From positions 1,355,001 to 1,419,000 of the forward strand of contig NZ_JALJWF010000001.1 in assembly GCF_024168645.1 (NCBI RefSeq): DNA of 64,000 nt, written 5' to 3'. Position 1 is the stretch's first letter. The number at the start of each line of letters is the position of its first letter. Source of the stretch: Pseudomonas sp. GGS8. Its GTDB lineage: Bacteria > Pseudomonadota > Gammaproteobacteria > Pseudomonadales > Pseudomonadaceae. Position numbers and translations under genes: made by a program. Below the pieces are notes generated by a model, which was not told the origin of the DNA, searched no databases, and worked only from the letters and a program-made list of their open reading frames with translations. This document shows positions 50,706-64,000 of this stretch, one piece after another.

Positions 50706-50926
50706 CAGGATATCCCGACGGCAATCATCAGTCTGCATCAAACGACAAACAACGCTGTGACCAACATCGTCTGTTTCTACAAAAGCAATGAACGCAAGGA
50801 TGCCAAGAAACAAAAGGAAAGCGGAGCATGTCATTTCGGAAACGTCCCACAGCCAGAGTTTTAGCTTCCCGGTAGGGTCCATGTTCCCCAGCGACATGTC
50901 GGGATTACCCCAAGGATGAGAACAAC
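50706..50926 (+). other. Gap before queC holding copy 2 of the duplicated element
   Basis: Contains 50750-50807 (see repeat). A possible 35-codon gene runs from GTG 50757 (MTNIVCFYKSNERKDAKK...) to the TAG at 50862-50864. There is no obvious ribosome binding site. AAGGA at 50912-50916 serves queC. No preQ1-riboswitch pattern was recognised. Confidence 0.4.
50750..50807 (+). repeat. Copy 2 of the 58-bp duplicated element
   Basis: Matches copy 1 (47181-47256) at 51 of 58 positions in the same orientation, reading NNAVTNIVCFYKSNERKDAK. The two copies bracket the LysR/oxidase/exporter/2Fe-2S group. Confidence 0.75.
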
Positions 50927-51625
50927 ATGAATAACAAGGCAGTCATTGTTTTTAGTGGCGGACAAGACTCAACAACCTGTTTGATCCATGCATTGCAAAC
51001 TTATGATGAAATACACTGCATTACGTTTGATTACGGTCAGCGCCATCGCGCAGAAATTGAAGTGGCGCAACAGCTTTCGGCAAAACTTGGTGTGACAGTG
51101 CACAAGGTGCTCGACGCTTCATTATTAAATGAGTTAGCGATCAGCAGCCTGACTCGCGACAACATTCCCGTCCCAACCACCGCCAGTTCAGGGGGGAGCC
51201 TGCCAAACACTTTCGTACCCGGTCGAAATATTCTTTTTTTAACGCTGGCTTCTATTTATGCCTATCAAGTTGGCGCCACATCTGTAATCACAGGTGTTTG
51301 TGAAACCGACTTTTCAGGCTATCCGGATTGCAGGGATGAATTCATCAAAGCGATGAATACAGCCGTTGAATTGGGGATGGACTATAAACTACGAATTGAA
51401 ACACCGCTCATGTGGCTGAACAAGTCTGAAACTTGGGCTCTGGCCGATCATTATGGAAAGCTTGAATTGATTCAGCACCACACACTGACTTGCTACAACG
51501 GAGTAAAAGGCAGTGGATGTGGTGACTGTGAGGCGTGCAATCTTCGAGCAAAAGGCTTTAATGTGTATCTCGAAAACAAATCAACGGTGATGAAAAGCCT
51601 GAAGGAAAAACTGCAAATTAAATAG
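50927..51625 (+). CDS. queC: 7-cyano-7-deazaguanine (preQ0) synthase, QueC family
   Basis: A 232-residue Que[19 protein letters not shown] is the PP-loop that activates the carboxylate with ATP, FDYGQRH follows, and [21 protein letters not shown] holds the four zinc-binding cysteines. QueC converts 7-carboxy-7-deazaguanine and ammonia to preQ0, the precursor of queuosine and of other deazapurines. No queD, queE or folE genes are near. Codons are clearly more AT-rich than in the surrounding chromosome, which suggests transfer and a copy additional to the housekeeping queC. Confidence 0.93.
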   Translation: MNNKAVIVFSGGQDSTTCLIHALQTYDEIHCITFDYGQRHRAEIEVAQQLSAKLGVTVHKVLDASLLNELAISSLTRDNIPVPTTASSGGSLPNTFVPGRNILFLTLASIYAYQVGATSVITGVCETDFSGYPDCRDEFIKAMNTAVELGMDYKLRIETPLMWLNKSETWALADHYGKLELIQHHTLTCYNGVKGSGCGDCEACNLRAKGFNVYLENKSTVMKSLKEKLQIK

Positions 51626-51636
51626 CGTTTAACCGT

Positions 51637-51665
51637 GCAGGGGGGAGCCTCATCCCCTGCCTTTT
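51637..51665. terminator. Terminator between queC and the convergent VUT gene
   Basis: GCAGGGG at 51637-51643 pairs with CCCCTGC at 51654-51660 over a 10-nt loop, followed by CTTTT. It lies 12 nt after the queC stop and touches the end of the opposing gene. Confidence 0.75.
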
Positions 51666-52536
51666 ACGCAGCCTGTGTTCCAGCCACATACCTCTTAAAC
51701 AAGGATCTTGCTCCATACGCAGGCAAAACGTTAAAAACAGCGAAACACATTTTTATGGCGATCTGGACATAAACGATATTAAGTAACTCCGCATTCGTCA
51801 TGGTGCCGTAAAACGCAACAAAACAAAAAATAAAACTATCTATTATCACCGCAAAAAACGTACTTAAAAACACTCGCAAAAATAACAACCTTGCATTCGT
51901 AAGCTCCTTTATTTTGCTCAGCAAAAATGAATTTACATATTCAGAAAAAATAAAAGACACTGAGGATGCTATCAACACCGAGGACACGTGCGTCATGACC
52001 TCGCCGTAAGGCGCATCAAGCTTCCAACCTGACAAGCCAGGAAGATAGCTGGTCGCACTCAGCAAAACAGTAATGAGCGCATTACTTGCGAATGCAAACA
52101 ATATGGCTTTTCTTGCCAATCTAAGACCATAAAACTCATTTAACATATCGACTATTAAAAATGTCAGCGGGTACAGAAAAACTCCAGGCGTCACGACAAC
52201 ACCAAGCAATCCAATATACACAAGCTTTGTCGCGGCAATATTAGTGAAGATATATAGTGCAAACAGCAGTAGATTGAGAGCGACATAAACCATCCACGAC
52301 CTTTCATGCCGATCATTTACCTCATACGCTGTCAATGCAGCTCCGCCAGAATAAAACTTCCTGTACACCGACTTCATCTCTGACCTGCTTAAATCATCCA
52401 GTATTTCACTTTTCAATAAATCATCGAGCCTAACTTTGATGACCTTTCCCGTTGAGACAATCATGACAACGGCAAGTCCCTTACTATTCTCAAACCCTAA
52501 CAGCTTATACTTTTTGTTTTCCGAAACACTATCCAT
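51664..52536 (-). CDS. VUT-family (YhhQ-like) queuosine-precursor transporter with N-terminal extension
   Basis: 290 residues. About 80 N-terminal residues are soluble (KYKLLGFENSKGLAVVMIVS...VRLDDLLKSEILDDL) and precede a six-helix membrane domain with the VUT/YhhQ landmarks TNIAATKLVYIG, YPLTFLIVDMLNEFYG and ARKAILFAF. YhhQ imports preQ0/preQ1, matching the adjacent queC. The extension is absent from E. coli YhhQ and may bind a ligand or partner. The start overlaps the regulator stop by 8 nt, so the two form an operon. AT-rich. Confidence 0.87.
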   Translation of the reverse strand: MDSVSENKKYKLLGFENSKGLAVVMIVSTGKVIKVRLDDLLKSEILDDLSRSEMKSVYRKFYSGGAALTAYEVNDRHERSWMVYVALNLLLFALYIFTNIAATKLVYIGLLGVVVTPGVFLYPLTFLIVDMLNEFYGLRLARKAILFAFASNALITVLLSATSYLPGLSGWKLDAPYGEVMTHVSSVLIASSVSFIFSEYVNSFLLSKIKELTNARLLFLRVFLSTFFAVIIDSFIFCFVAFYGTMTNAELLNIVYVQIAIKMCFAVFNVLPAYGARSLFKRYVAGTQAA

Positions 52537-53125
52537 TGAACCTCTCCCCCATTAACTCCCCAATTACAAGAACAACGTCAGAGCAACAGCAAGGTTCACT
52601 GGTTATGGACAACCGTTTCGTCGTCTTGTCGTACACCAATTTTTCTTTATTGCTACTCGGCAAGCCCTTTTTAACTATTAACAAATCCCCCGGATCATTT
52701 ACACCGCTAATTTCATTTTCCAGAAGCACACCGATTAAATTGCAGGCCGTACCGAAGTAGTAAGTCAGCGGATGGGTTGCGACCAATTCGCCAATCCTCT
52801 TGCCAAGACTCTGCTCAAGCAAGCTCTCTTTAATAATAGGGACAGCTGCTGGGTTCATATTGCCTTGCAAAGATACGCTATTTTCTATGATTTCCTTTTC
52901 TTCAAAATCAACAGTTTCTATCTCTTTATAAGACACTCCAAAAAAATCAGAAATCTTGCGAATTGTAGATTGTTGAACATTCACCACCCTCCCTTCCAGG
53001 ATATTGTATATCGTAGTTCGGGTTAGCCCACTTGCATTGCACAAGGACAGCTGCGTCTCCCCACGACTTTTTATCAAGTATTTAATATTATTCTTCAAGT
53101 TTTCTGTTTTTTCTTTCTTATACAT
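52529..53125 (-). CDS. XRE-type regulator linked to the queC/transporter block
   Basis: 198 residues. Residues about 8-65 are a Cro/CI helix-turn-helix (NNIKYLIKSRGETQLSLCNASGLTRTTIYNILEGR). A C-terminal domain of about 110 residues ends SEPCCCSDVVLVIGELMGER, with three adjacent cysteines that could sense metal or redox state. It probably controls the transporter gene downstream, and perhaps queC, in response to a deazapurine; that is inference. The gene is markedly AT-rich, and the 413-bp region upstream even more so. Confidence 0.85.
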   Translation of the reverse strand: MYKKEKTENLKNNIKYLIKSRGETQLSLCNASGLTRTTIYNILEGRVVNVQQSTIRKISDFFGVSYKEIETVDFEEKEIIENSVSLQGNMNPAAVPIIKESLLEQSLGKRIGELVATHPLTYYFGTACNLIGVLLENEISGVNDPGDLLIVKKGLPSSNKEKLVYDKTTKRLSITSEPCCCSDVVLVIGELMGERFNG

Positions 53126-53538
53126 TAAATATCAACCACTTATTGCCTGAGCCAACTGCACCCTTGCTGAAGCTACAGAGGCGCCGCTGTGAGATACCAG
53201 CATCCTACACCTCCAGGAGCTGTACAAAAATTAATGTCGCGAACTTGGCAAACAATCGTTAAATAATATTTCACTCCCGACTCTTGAAATGCCATCCCGT
53301 TGTTATTGATCACTCAACCTTGCGAAACTTCCCACATTCATTTCTTACAGCAAATCCCTACAGAATTTACTTGACAAGAAATGAATCATTTAATTGTGCA
53401 AATGTTCATTTATTTGATTAATTAAATAGAATTTTCTGGTAATAAATCTACCGCTCCACTCTCCTTTGCACGCCGCCAATCAATCTTGGCTTACTGCATG
53501 GGGTTAGTGGCTTCTTAAATCTTGAAGGGAATTCCAAT
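53126..53538. promoter_or_regulatory. AT-rich divergent region, right edge of the transferred block
   Basis: A 413-bp gene-free stretch, the most AT-rich of the window, particularly 53370-53450. It contains TTGACA at 53371-53376 without a convincing partner, and no clear gene, attachment site or IS end. It presumably carries promoters for the regulator on the left and the DUF6124 gene on the right, and is a likely target for a silencer such as MvaT. Confidence 0.45.
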
Positions 53539-53919
53539 ATGAAAAAGATCCCCCCTACCCCCTCGGATTCGCAAAATTCATCATCCGACAACACCGTCGA
53601 CTTACCCAAGCTCTCCGAAATCACCGAACGCCGCGTCAGCGCCCGCCTGCGCAATCCAGACCGTCCCGATCCTGTCAGCCACGTCTTCACCATCGTCCCC
53701 GATGCCGACACGGAATCCCTGCTCTGTCATGCCTGCGAAACCCTCGCATCGCTGAATGTCATGAGCACCGATCTGGCCGGCGAACTCGAAGGCTCGCGCC
53801 GCAATGTGGCGTTGGCAATCCAGCAACTGGCCGTGCTGGGGGAGTTATTGGTCAATCGGGTGCTAGACAAACTGGACCTGTCCGATGGGTCGGCAGCTCC
53901 CTCAAACAGCCAATGCTGA
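53539..53919 (+). CDS. DUF6124-family small Pseudomonas protein
   Basis: 126 residues. A disordered N-terminus (PPTPSDSQNSSSDNTVDLPK) precedes the family core HVFTIVPDADTESLLCHACETLASLNVMSTDLAGELEGSRRNVALAIQQLAVLGELLVN. This core is the pattern of the short Pseudomonas proteins grouped as DUF6124 (also called DUF3077-like). Function unknown; likely cytoplasmic and helical. Confidence 0.8.
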   Translation: MKKIPPTPSDSQNSSSDNTVDLPKLSEITERRVSARLRNPDRPDPVSHVFTIVPDADTESLLCHACETLASLNVMSTDLAGELEGSRRNVALAIQQLAVLGELLVNRVLDKLDLSDGSAAPSNSQC

Positions 53920-53956
53920 GTAGTACCGTTCTGTTACCAAATGGAGGTTTTTTGTC

Positions 53957-54211
53957 ATGGATCGATACATGCCTATCACCGGCATCGACTGCACCATCGC
54001 ATCGTTGGTGATCGACACCGAAGCACCGCTGGACGTGTTGCACGAAACCGCGGCCTACCGCATTCGCACCGCGACCCAACTGCTGGAAAATTTCGCGTCT
54101 AGCGAGGGCATTTACAGTGAGCTGGCGCGGGTGTTGGTGACGTCGTTGCGCGATGGCTGCGATTTGATGGATGTCATTGGTCGACGATTGCAGGTGCAGG
54201 TCTCGGTGTAG
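53957..54211 (+). CDS. Small protein related to the DUF6124/DUF3077 type
   Basis: 84 residues. APLDVLHETAAYRIRTATQLLENFASSEGI...LVTSLRDGCDLMDVIGRRL has the same helical layout as the core of the preceding DUF6124 protein without its disordered N-terminus, so the pair may be paralogues. GGAGG lies about 12 nt before the ATG. Function unknown. Confidence 0.7.
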   Translation: MDRYMPITGIDCTIASLVIDTEAPLDVLHETAAYRIRTATQLLENFASSEGIYSELARVLVTSLRDGCDLMDVIGRRLQVQVSV

Positions 54212-54227
54212 TGCCTGGTAAAGAAAA

Positions 54228-54254
54228 ACGGGTGACCTCAGTGAGGTCACCCGT
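54228..54254 (-). terminator. Terminator after the LysR gene
   Basis: ACGGGTGACCTCA and TGAGGTCACCCGT form a 13-bp perfect stem, and on its left is AAGAAAAA, a U tract on the minus strand. It begins directly after the LysR stop at 54257. Confidence 0.85.
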
Positions 54255-54256
54255 CG

Positions 54257-55159
54257 TTACCGCTTCAAAGGCTCAATCTTACGCGTCAACAACTCCACAA
54301 ACGCCTTCGCCATCGGCGACTTTTGATCCTTGCGCTGCACCAGCCACACCGCCGACACTGCTTCCGGATCGAGCAACGGCCGATACACCACACCATCGAT
54401 ACGCATCCGCTGATACGACGCCGGCAACACCGACACCCCCAAACCCGCCGCCACCAGCCCGATGATGGTCATTGCCTCGCCAGCCTCCTGAGCAAAGTGC
54501 GGGCTGAAGCACGCGTCCCGCGCCAGGCTGAGCAGCTGTGCGTACAGACCGCTGCCATAGCTGCGTGGGAAAAAGACAAACGGTTCGAGGGCCAGGGCTG
54601 ACAGGAACAGGCCTTCTTCGCTGCCATCCACCAGCGGATGCTTGGAACTGAGCACCGCCACCAATGGCTCGCGCATCAGTTCCACCACGCTGAGGGAGTC
54701 CGGCAAGCCCAACGGTCGCATGATGCCGACTTCGATCGACTCATCCACCAACGCATCGGCCACTTGCGTGCTGCTCATTTCCCGCAGATTCAGGTGCACC
54801 GCCGGGAAGCGCTGGCGAAACGAGAAAATTGCCTGGGGAATGGTCGAGTTGAACGGTGCCGACGAGGTGAAGCCGATCTTCAGTTCACCCAGTTCACCGA
54901 GTTGTGCCCGCCGTGCCACATCCGCCGCTTTGTCGACCTGTGCCAGCACCAGCCGCGCCTCTTCCAGAAACAACCGACCGGCCTCGCTGAGTTCGACCCG
55001 ACGATTGGTCCGTTCGAACAGACGCGCCCCCACTTCCTGCTCCAGCGCCTGAATCTGCTGGCTCAGCGGCGGCTGCGAGATGCCCAGCACTTGGGCGGCG
55101 CGGCCAAAATGCAGCTCTTCGGCGACGGCGATGAAGTAGCGCAGGTGACGCAATTCCAT
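54257..55159 (-). CDS. LysR-family regulator divergent from the MFS gene
   Basis: A 300-residue LysR regulator: MELRHLRYFIAVAEELHFGR...SQPPLSQQIQALEQEVGARLFER is the winged helix, and the effector domain starts near 90 (GELKIGFTSSAPFNSTIPQA). The sequence is of the BenM/CatR-like group by its N-terminus, but its effector is unknown. Its position opposite a YnfM-like transporter suggests it controls that gene, as such pairs usually do. Confidence 0.92.
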   Translation of the reverse strand: MELRHLRYFIAVAEELHFGRAAQVLGISQPPLSQQIQALEQEVGARLFERTNRRVELSEAGRLFLEEARLVLAQVDKAADVARRAQLGELGELKIGFTSSAPFNSTIPQAIFSFRQRFPAVHLNLREMSSTQVADALVDESIEVGIMRPLGLPDSLSVVELMREPLVAVLSSKHPLVDGSEEGLFLSALALEPFVFFPRSYGSGLYAQLLSLARDACFSPHFAQEAGEAMTIIGLVAAGLGVSVLPASYQRMRIDGVVYRPLLDPEAVSAVWLVQRKDQKSPMAKAFVELLTRKIEPLKR

Positions 55160-55170
55160 GAAAACTCCAT

Positions 55171-55186
55171 TAGGTCGTTAAACCTA
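55171..55186. promoter_or_regulatory. Candidate regulator dyad between LysR and MFS genes
   Basis: TAGGT at 55171-55175 and ACCTA at 55182-55186 form a dyad 12 nt upstream of the LysR start; related half sites (ACAGGT, CCTATC) lie next to it. This is a plausible LysR site; it does not fit T-N11-A perfectly. Confidence 0.35.
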
Positions 55187-55277
55187 TCAAACAGGTCGAA
55201 CAATATATTGGATAGAAACATTAGCCAGCTATATGATTTTTTCACTGCCTGATCGGCTGCACCCTCCGAGGTCCGAA

Positions 55278-56552
55278 GTGAAAACTGCTGTCGCCCCACT
55301 CGTCCATGAAACTCCGCCCGCCGCGCTGAATGATGTTGTCGCTGAACGAAACGACATTTACATCGAAAAAGGCACACCGATGTTCATGCGCACGGTGCTG
55401 GCGCTGTTCTGCGGCGGCTTCGCGACCTTTGCCCTGCTCTACTGCGTGCAGCCGATGATGCCGCTGCTGTCGCGAGAGTTTTCCATCAATGCGGCCCAGA
55501 GCAGCCTGATCCTGTCGGTCGCCACCGGCATGCTTGCCATCGGCTTGCTGATCACCGGCCCCATCTCCGATCGTATCGGACGCAAACCGGTGATGGTCGC
55601 CGCACTGTTCGCTGCCGCACTGTGCACCATCGCCAGCGCGATGATGCCGAGCTGGCAAGGCGTGCTGGTGATGCGGGCACTGGTGGGGCTGTCGTTGAGC
55701 GGTCTGGCGGCGGTGGCGATGACTTACTTGAGCGAAGAGATCCACCCGCAGCACATCGGCCTGGCCATGGGCTTGTACATCGGTGGCAACGCCATCGGCG
55801 GTATGTGTGGACGATTGATTGTCGGGGTGCTGATCGACTTTGTCAGCTGGCATACGGCAATGCTGGTCATCGGCGTCCTGGCGCTGGTTGCCGCAGCGGT
55901 GTTCTGGAAAATCCTTCCCGAGTCGCGCAACTTCCGCGCTCGTTCATTGCACCCGCGCAGCCTGCTCGACGGCTTCGCCATGCACTTTCGCGACGCCGGC
56001 CTGCCGCTGTTGTTTGTCGAAGCGTTCGTGCTGATGGGCGCGTTCGTTACCCTGTTCAACTACATCGGCTATCGCTTGCTGGCCGAGCCGTATCACATGG
56101 ACCAGGCCTTTGTCGGGCTGCTCTCGGTGGTGTACCTGTCGGGCATCTACAGCTCGGCGAAGATCGGCGCCCTGGCCGACCAGCTCGGCCGGCGCAAAGT
56201 GCTCTGGGCAACCATTGTGGTGATGCTCGCAGGCCTTGCGTTGACGATGTTTACCCCGCTGCCGGTGGTGATCATCGGCATGCTGATCTTCACCTTTGGC
56301 TTCTTCGGCGCGCATTCGGTGGCCAGTAGCTGGATCGGCCGCCGGGCGGTCAAAGCCAAGGGCCAGGCATCATCTCTGTACCTGTTCAGCTATTACGCCG
56401 GCTCGAGTATCGCGGGTACGGCGGGCGGTGTGGCCTGGTACTTGGGTGGCTGGAGCGGGATCGGGCTGTTCATCAGCGGATTGCTGGTGATTGCACTGTT
56501 GGTGGCGTTGAAGCTGGCGAAGTTGCCGCCGTTGGAGAATTTGAAAGCCTGA
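55278..56552 (+). CDS. MFS transporter, YnfM-like
   Basis: About 424 residues with 12 helices. GPISDRIGRKPVMVAALFAA is the major-facilitator loop motif and the second half repeats it as ALADQLGRRKVLWATI. The sequence MRTVLALFCGGFATFALLYCVQPMMPLLS is characteristic of the YnfM (arabinose efflux-like) group. The substrate is unknown. The start is GTG 55278 after GAGG, which leaves a 34-residue cytoplasmic N-terminus as in YnfM; a later ATG (55381) would remove it. Confidence 0.87.
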   Translation: MKTAVAPLVHETPPAALNDVVAERNDIYIEKGTPMFMRTVLALFCGGFATFALLYCVQPMMPLLSREFSINAAQSSLILSVATGMLAIGLLITGPISDRIGRKPVMVAALFAAALCTIASAMMPSWQGVLVMRALVGLSLSGLAAVAMTYLSEEIHPQHIGLAMGLYIGGNAIGGMCGRLIVGVLIDFVSWHTAMLVIGVLALVAAAVFWKILPESRNFRARSLHPRSLLDGFAMHFRDAGLPLLFVEAFVLMGAFVTLFNYIGYRLLAEPYHMDQAFVGLLSVVYLSGIYSSAKIGALADQLGRRKVLWATIVVMLAGLALTMFTPLPVVIIGMLIFTFGFFGAHSVASSWIGRRAVKAKGQASSLYLFSYYAGSSIAGTAGGVAWYLGGWSGIGLFISGLLVIALLVALKLAKLPPLENLKA

Positions 56553-56562
56553 CGCACAACCC

Positions 56563-56652
56563 TGTGGAAGCGGGCTTGCCCGCGATAGCAATGGTCGGTC
56601 CAGCATATGTGTTGTATGAAATGACGCCATCGCGGGCAAGCCCGCTCCCACA
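56563..56652. repeat. REP-type inverted repeat pair
   Basis: TGTGGAAGCGGGCTTGCCCG CGAT at the left end and its near-perfect reverse complement at the right end (one mismatch), about 42 bp apart. It lies between the MFS gene and the hemE terminator. Confidence 0.85.
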
Positions 56653-56690
56653 ATGAACTGCATCCACTTATCATTTTCTGAACCACACAC

Positions 56691-56720
56691 AAAAACGCCC
56701 GGCAGATGCCGGGCGTTTTT
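56691..56720 (-). terminator. Bidirectional terminator after hemE
   Basis: AAAAACGCCCGGCA and TGCCGGGCGTTTTT form a 14-bp stem with a 2-nt centre, with A and T runs at both ends. It starts 15 nt after the hemE stop and also faces the MFS gene. Confidence 0.9.
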
Positions 56721-56735
56721 GTTATTGGGCGACGA

Positions 56736-57803
56736 TCACTCGTGATACTGCGCCGACAGCTCATGCACCGCGCGCAAGAAGGCGCCTGCGTGCTCCGGAT
56801 CAACTTCCGGCGTAATGCCATGGCCGAGGTTGAACACGTGGCCGCTGCCCTTGCCGTAACTGGCGAGGATCCGACCGACTTCGGCGCGGATGGCTTCTGG
56901 CTTGGCGTAAAGCACGGTCGGGTCCATGTTGCCTTGCAGGGCGACTTTGTTGCCGACGCGTTGGCGGGCTTCGCCAATGTCGCAGGTCCAGTCCAGGCCC
57001 AGTGCATCAGCGCCGGCGTCGGCGATGCTTTCCAGCCACAGGCCGCCGTTCTTGGTGAACAGGATGACTGGCACTTTGCGGCCTTCATGTTCGCGGATCA
57101 GGCCGCTGACGATTTTGCGCATGTAGGCCAGGGAGAATTCCTGGTACGCCGCCGCCGAGAGATTACCGCCCCAGGTGTCGAAGATCTGCACCGCTTGCGC
57201 GCCGGCCATGATCTGGCCGTTGAGGTACGAAGTCACCGACTGCGCCAGCTTATCCAGCAGCAGGTGCATGGCTTGCGGGTTGTCGTAGAGCATGGCCTTG
57301 GTCTTGCGGAAGTCTTTCGACGAACCGCCTTCGACCATGTAGGTGGCCAGGGTCCATGGGCTGCCGGAGAATCCGATCAGCGGCACGCGGCCGTTCAGTT
57401 CGCGGCGGATGGTGCTGACTGCGTCCATGACGTAGCCGAGGTCTTTCTGTGGATCAGGAATCGGCAGGGCTTCGATGTCAGCCAGGGTGCTGACGACTTT
57501 TTTGAAGCGCGGACCTTCACCGGTCTCGAAGTACAGGCCTTGGCCCATCGCGTCGGGAATGGTGAGGATGTCGGAGAACAGGATCGCCGCGTCCAGTTGT
57601 GGATAGCGGTCGAGCGGTTGCATCGTGACTTCGCAAGCGAACTCCGGATTCATGCACAGGCTCATGAAGTCACCGGCGTGGGCACGGCTGGCGCGGTATT
57701 CCGGCAGGTAGCGGCCGGCCTGACGCATCATCCACACGGGGGTGACGTCTACGGGTTGCTTGAGCAGGGCGCGGAGGAAACGGTCGTTCTTCAGGGCAGT
57801 CAT
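56736..57803 (-). CDS. hemE: Uroporphyrinogen III decarboxylase (HemE)
   Basis: A 355-residue HemE, normal length. It removes four carboxyl groups from uroporphyrinogen III to give coproporphyrinogen III in haem synthesis, in the cytoplasm and without cofactor. [20 protein letters not shown] holds the substrate-binding Arg residues, and [16 protein letters not shown] the central Asp. [17 protein letters not shown] and [12 protein letters not shown] are further signatures. Upstream lies a REP element and then gltD in the same direction, too far (249 bp) for tight coupling. Confidence 0.97.
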   Translation of the reverse strand: MTALKNDRFLRALLKQPVDVTPVWMMRQAGRYLPEYRASRAHAGDFMSLCMNPEFACEVTMQPLDRYPQLDAAILFSDILTIPDAMGQGLYFETGEGPRFKKVVSTLADIEALPIPDPQKDLGYVMDAVSTIRRELNGRVPLIGFSGSPWTLATYMVEGGSSKDFRKTKAMLYDNPQAMHLLLDKLAQSVTSYLNGQIMAGAQAVQIFDTWGGNLSAAAYQEFSLAYMRKIVSGLIREHEGRKVPVILFTKNGGLWLESIADAGADALGLDWTCDIGEARQRVGNKVALQGNMDPTVLYAKPEAIRAEVGRILASYGKGSGHVFNLGHGITPEVDPEHAGAFLRAVHELSAQYHE

Positions 57804-57934
57804 GTCGGCATCCGGAAAAAAAGTGCGGGCATTTTCTCAGAGCGCGACGCAAAAGGCACGGTAAGAGCCGTTCCTTTTGTCTATCGGGTCAATTTGTCGC
57901 GGCGAAAATGCAGTTTCGTCACACCGCAAAGCAC

Positions 57935-58021
57935 TGTGGGAGCTGGCTTGCCTGCGATGCAGACAACTCGGTTTGTCAGGCTGACCGAGGTGATGCTATC
58001 GCTGGTAAGCCAGCTCCCACA
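57935..58021. repeat. REP-type inverted repeat pair (GCTGGCTTGCC variant)
   Basis: TGTGGGAGCTGGCTTGCCTG CGAT on the left; GGTAAGCCAGCTCCCACA on the right, separated by about 45 bp. The arms differ from the other REP families in this window (AGCTGG for AGCGGG or AGCGAG). It lies between gltD and hemE. Confidence 0.8.
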
Positions 58022-58051
58022 GGTATTGCATTTCAATCAGGTGGAACGTGA

Positions 58052-63949
<5,898 letters not shown>

Positions 63950-64000
63950 AGACACTTTCTCACCAGGCTGCCTCTTACCGAGGCAAATTTCTTTTCAATT

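Noticed and set aside
50496..50897. A 133-codon minus-strand frame with a hydrophobic LGILAFIAFVETDD stretch, with a similar one opposite 47181
   Set aside because: The difference pattern of the two copies favours the plus frame (silent third positions there), and no ribosome binding site was seen.
50880..50926. preQ1 riboswitch before queC
   Set aside because: The leader is short and shows neither the C-rich loop nor the A-rich tail of preQ1 aptamers.

Overview
This window looks like chromosome from a Pseudomonas of the fluorescens group. It is GC-rich with dense genes, carries several copies of the Pseudomonas-type REP inverted repeats built on TGTGGGAGC...GCTCCCACA, and has familiar Pseudomonas blocks: divergent putP/putA, nhaP2-mscK-selO-trxC, and hemE-gltD-gltB. 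No rRNA, tRNA, CRISPR array or insertion sequence was recognised.

Layout. (1) 1-7672, minus strand: a type VI secretion effector module, vgrG - DUF4123 adaptor - Rhs toxin, followed at the window edge by the 5' end of a probable immunity gene. (2) 7883-13999: putP and putA facing away from a shared control region that holds five GTTGCA motifs, the sequence PutA binds. (3) 14105-28788: metabolic and envelope genes: a long-form acyl-CoA dehydrogenase, two chemoreceptors flanking a zapA/TIGR02449 pair, the K+/H+ antiporter NhaP2, the mechanosensitive channel MscK, the AMPylase SelO, thioredoxin 2 and an orphan ParA. (4) 29143-47142: one 18-kb, 20-gene, nearly gapless operon for an aryl polyene-type pigment. 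It holds three ketosynthase-family proteins (one a chain length factor), two ACPs, a ketoreductase, two dehydratase domains, a ligase, an ammonia-lyase-like enzyme, a thioesterase, a methyltransferase, a flavoprotein, acyl- and glycosyltransferases, and LolA/MMPL/lipoprotein export parts. (5) 47353-50705: a LysR regulator divergent from a haem-oxygenase-like di-iron protein, an EamA exporter, a 2Fe-2S protein and a small unknown protein. A duplicated 58-bp sequence brackets this module. (6) 50927-53125: an AT-rich, probably transferred block with a QueC homologue facing an XRE-regulator/VUT-transporter pair. (7) 53539-56552: two small DUF6124-like genes, then a LysR regulator divergent from a YnfM-like MFS transporter. 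(8) 56736-63949, minus strand: hemE, gltD and gltB.

How the parts work together. PutP imports proline and PutA oxidises it to glutamate while repressing both genes. The aryl polyene genes build an aryl-capped polyene on ACPs, move it to a lipid-like carrier and probably send it to the outer membrane. VgrG, DUF4123 and Rhs form one delivery unit. Region 5 reads as a small, undescribed oxidation-and-export module, and region 6 as a 7-deazaguanine synthesis/transport module. These two accessory regions are the most promising places for something new.
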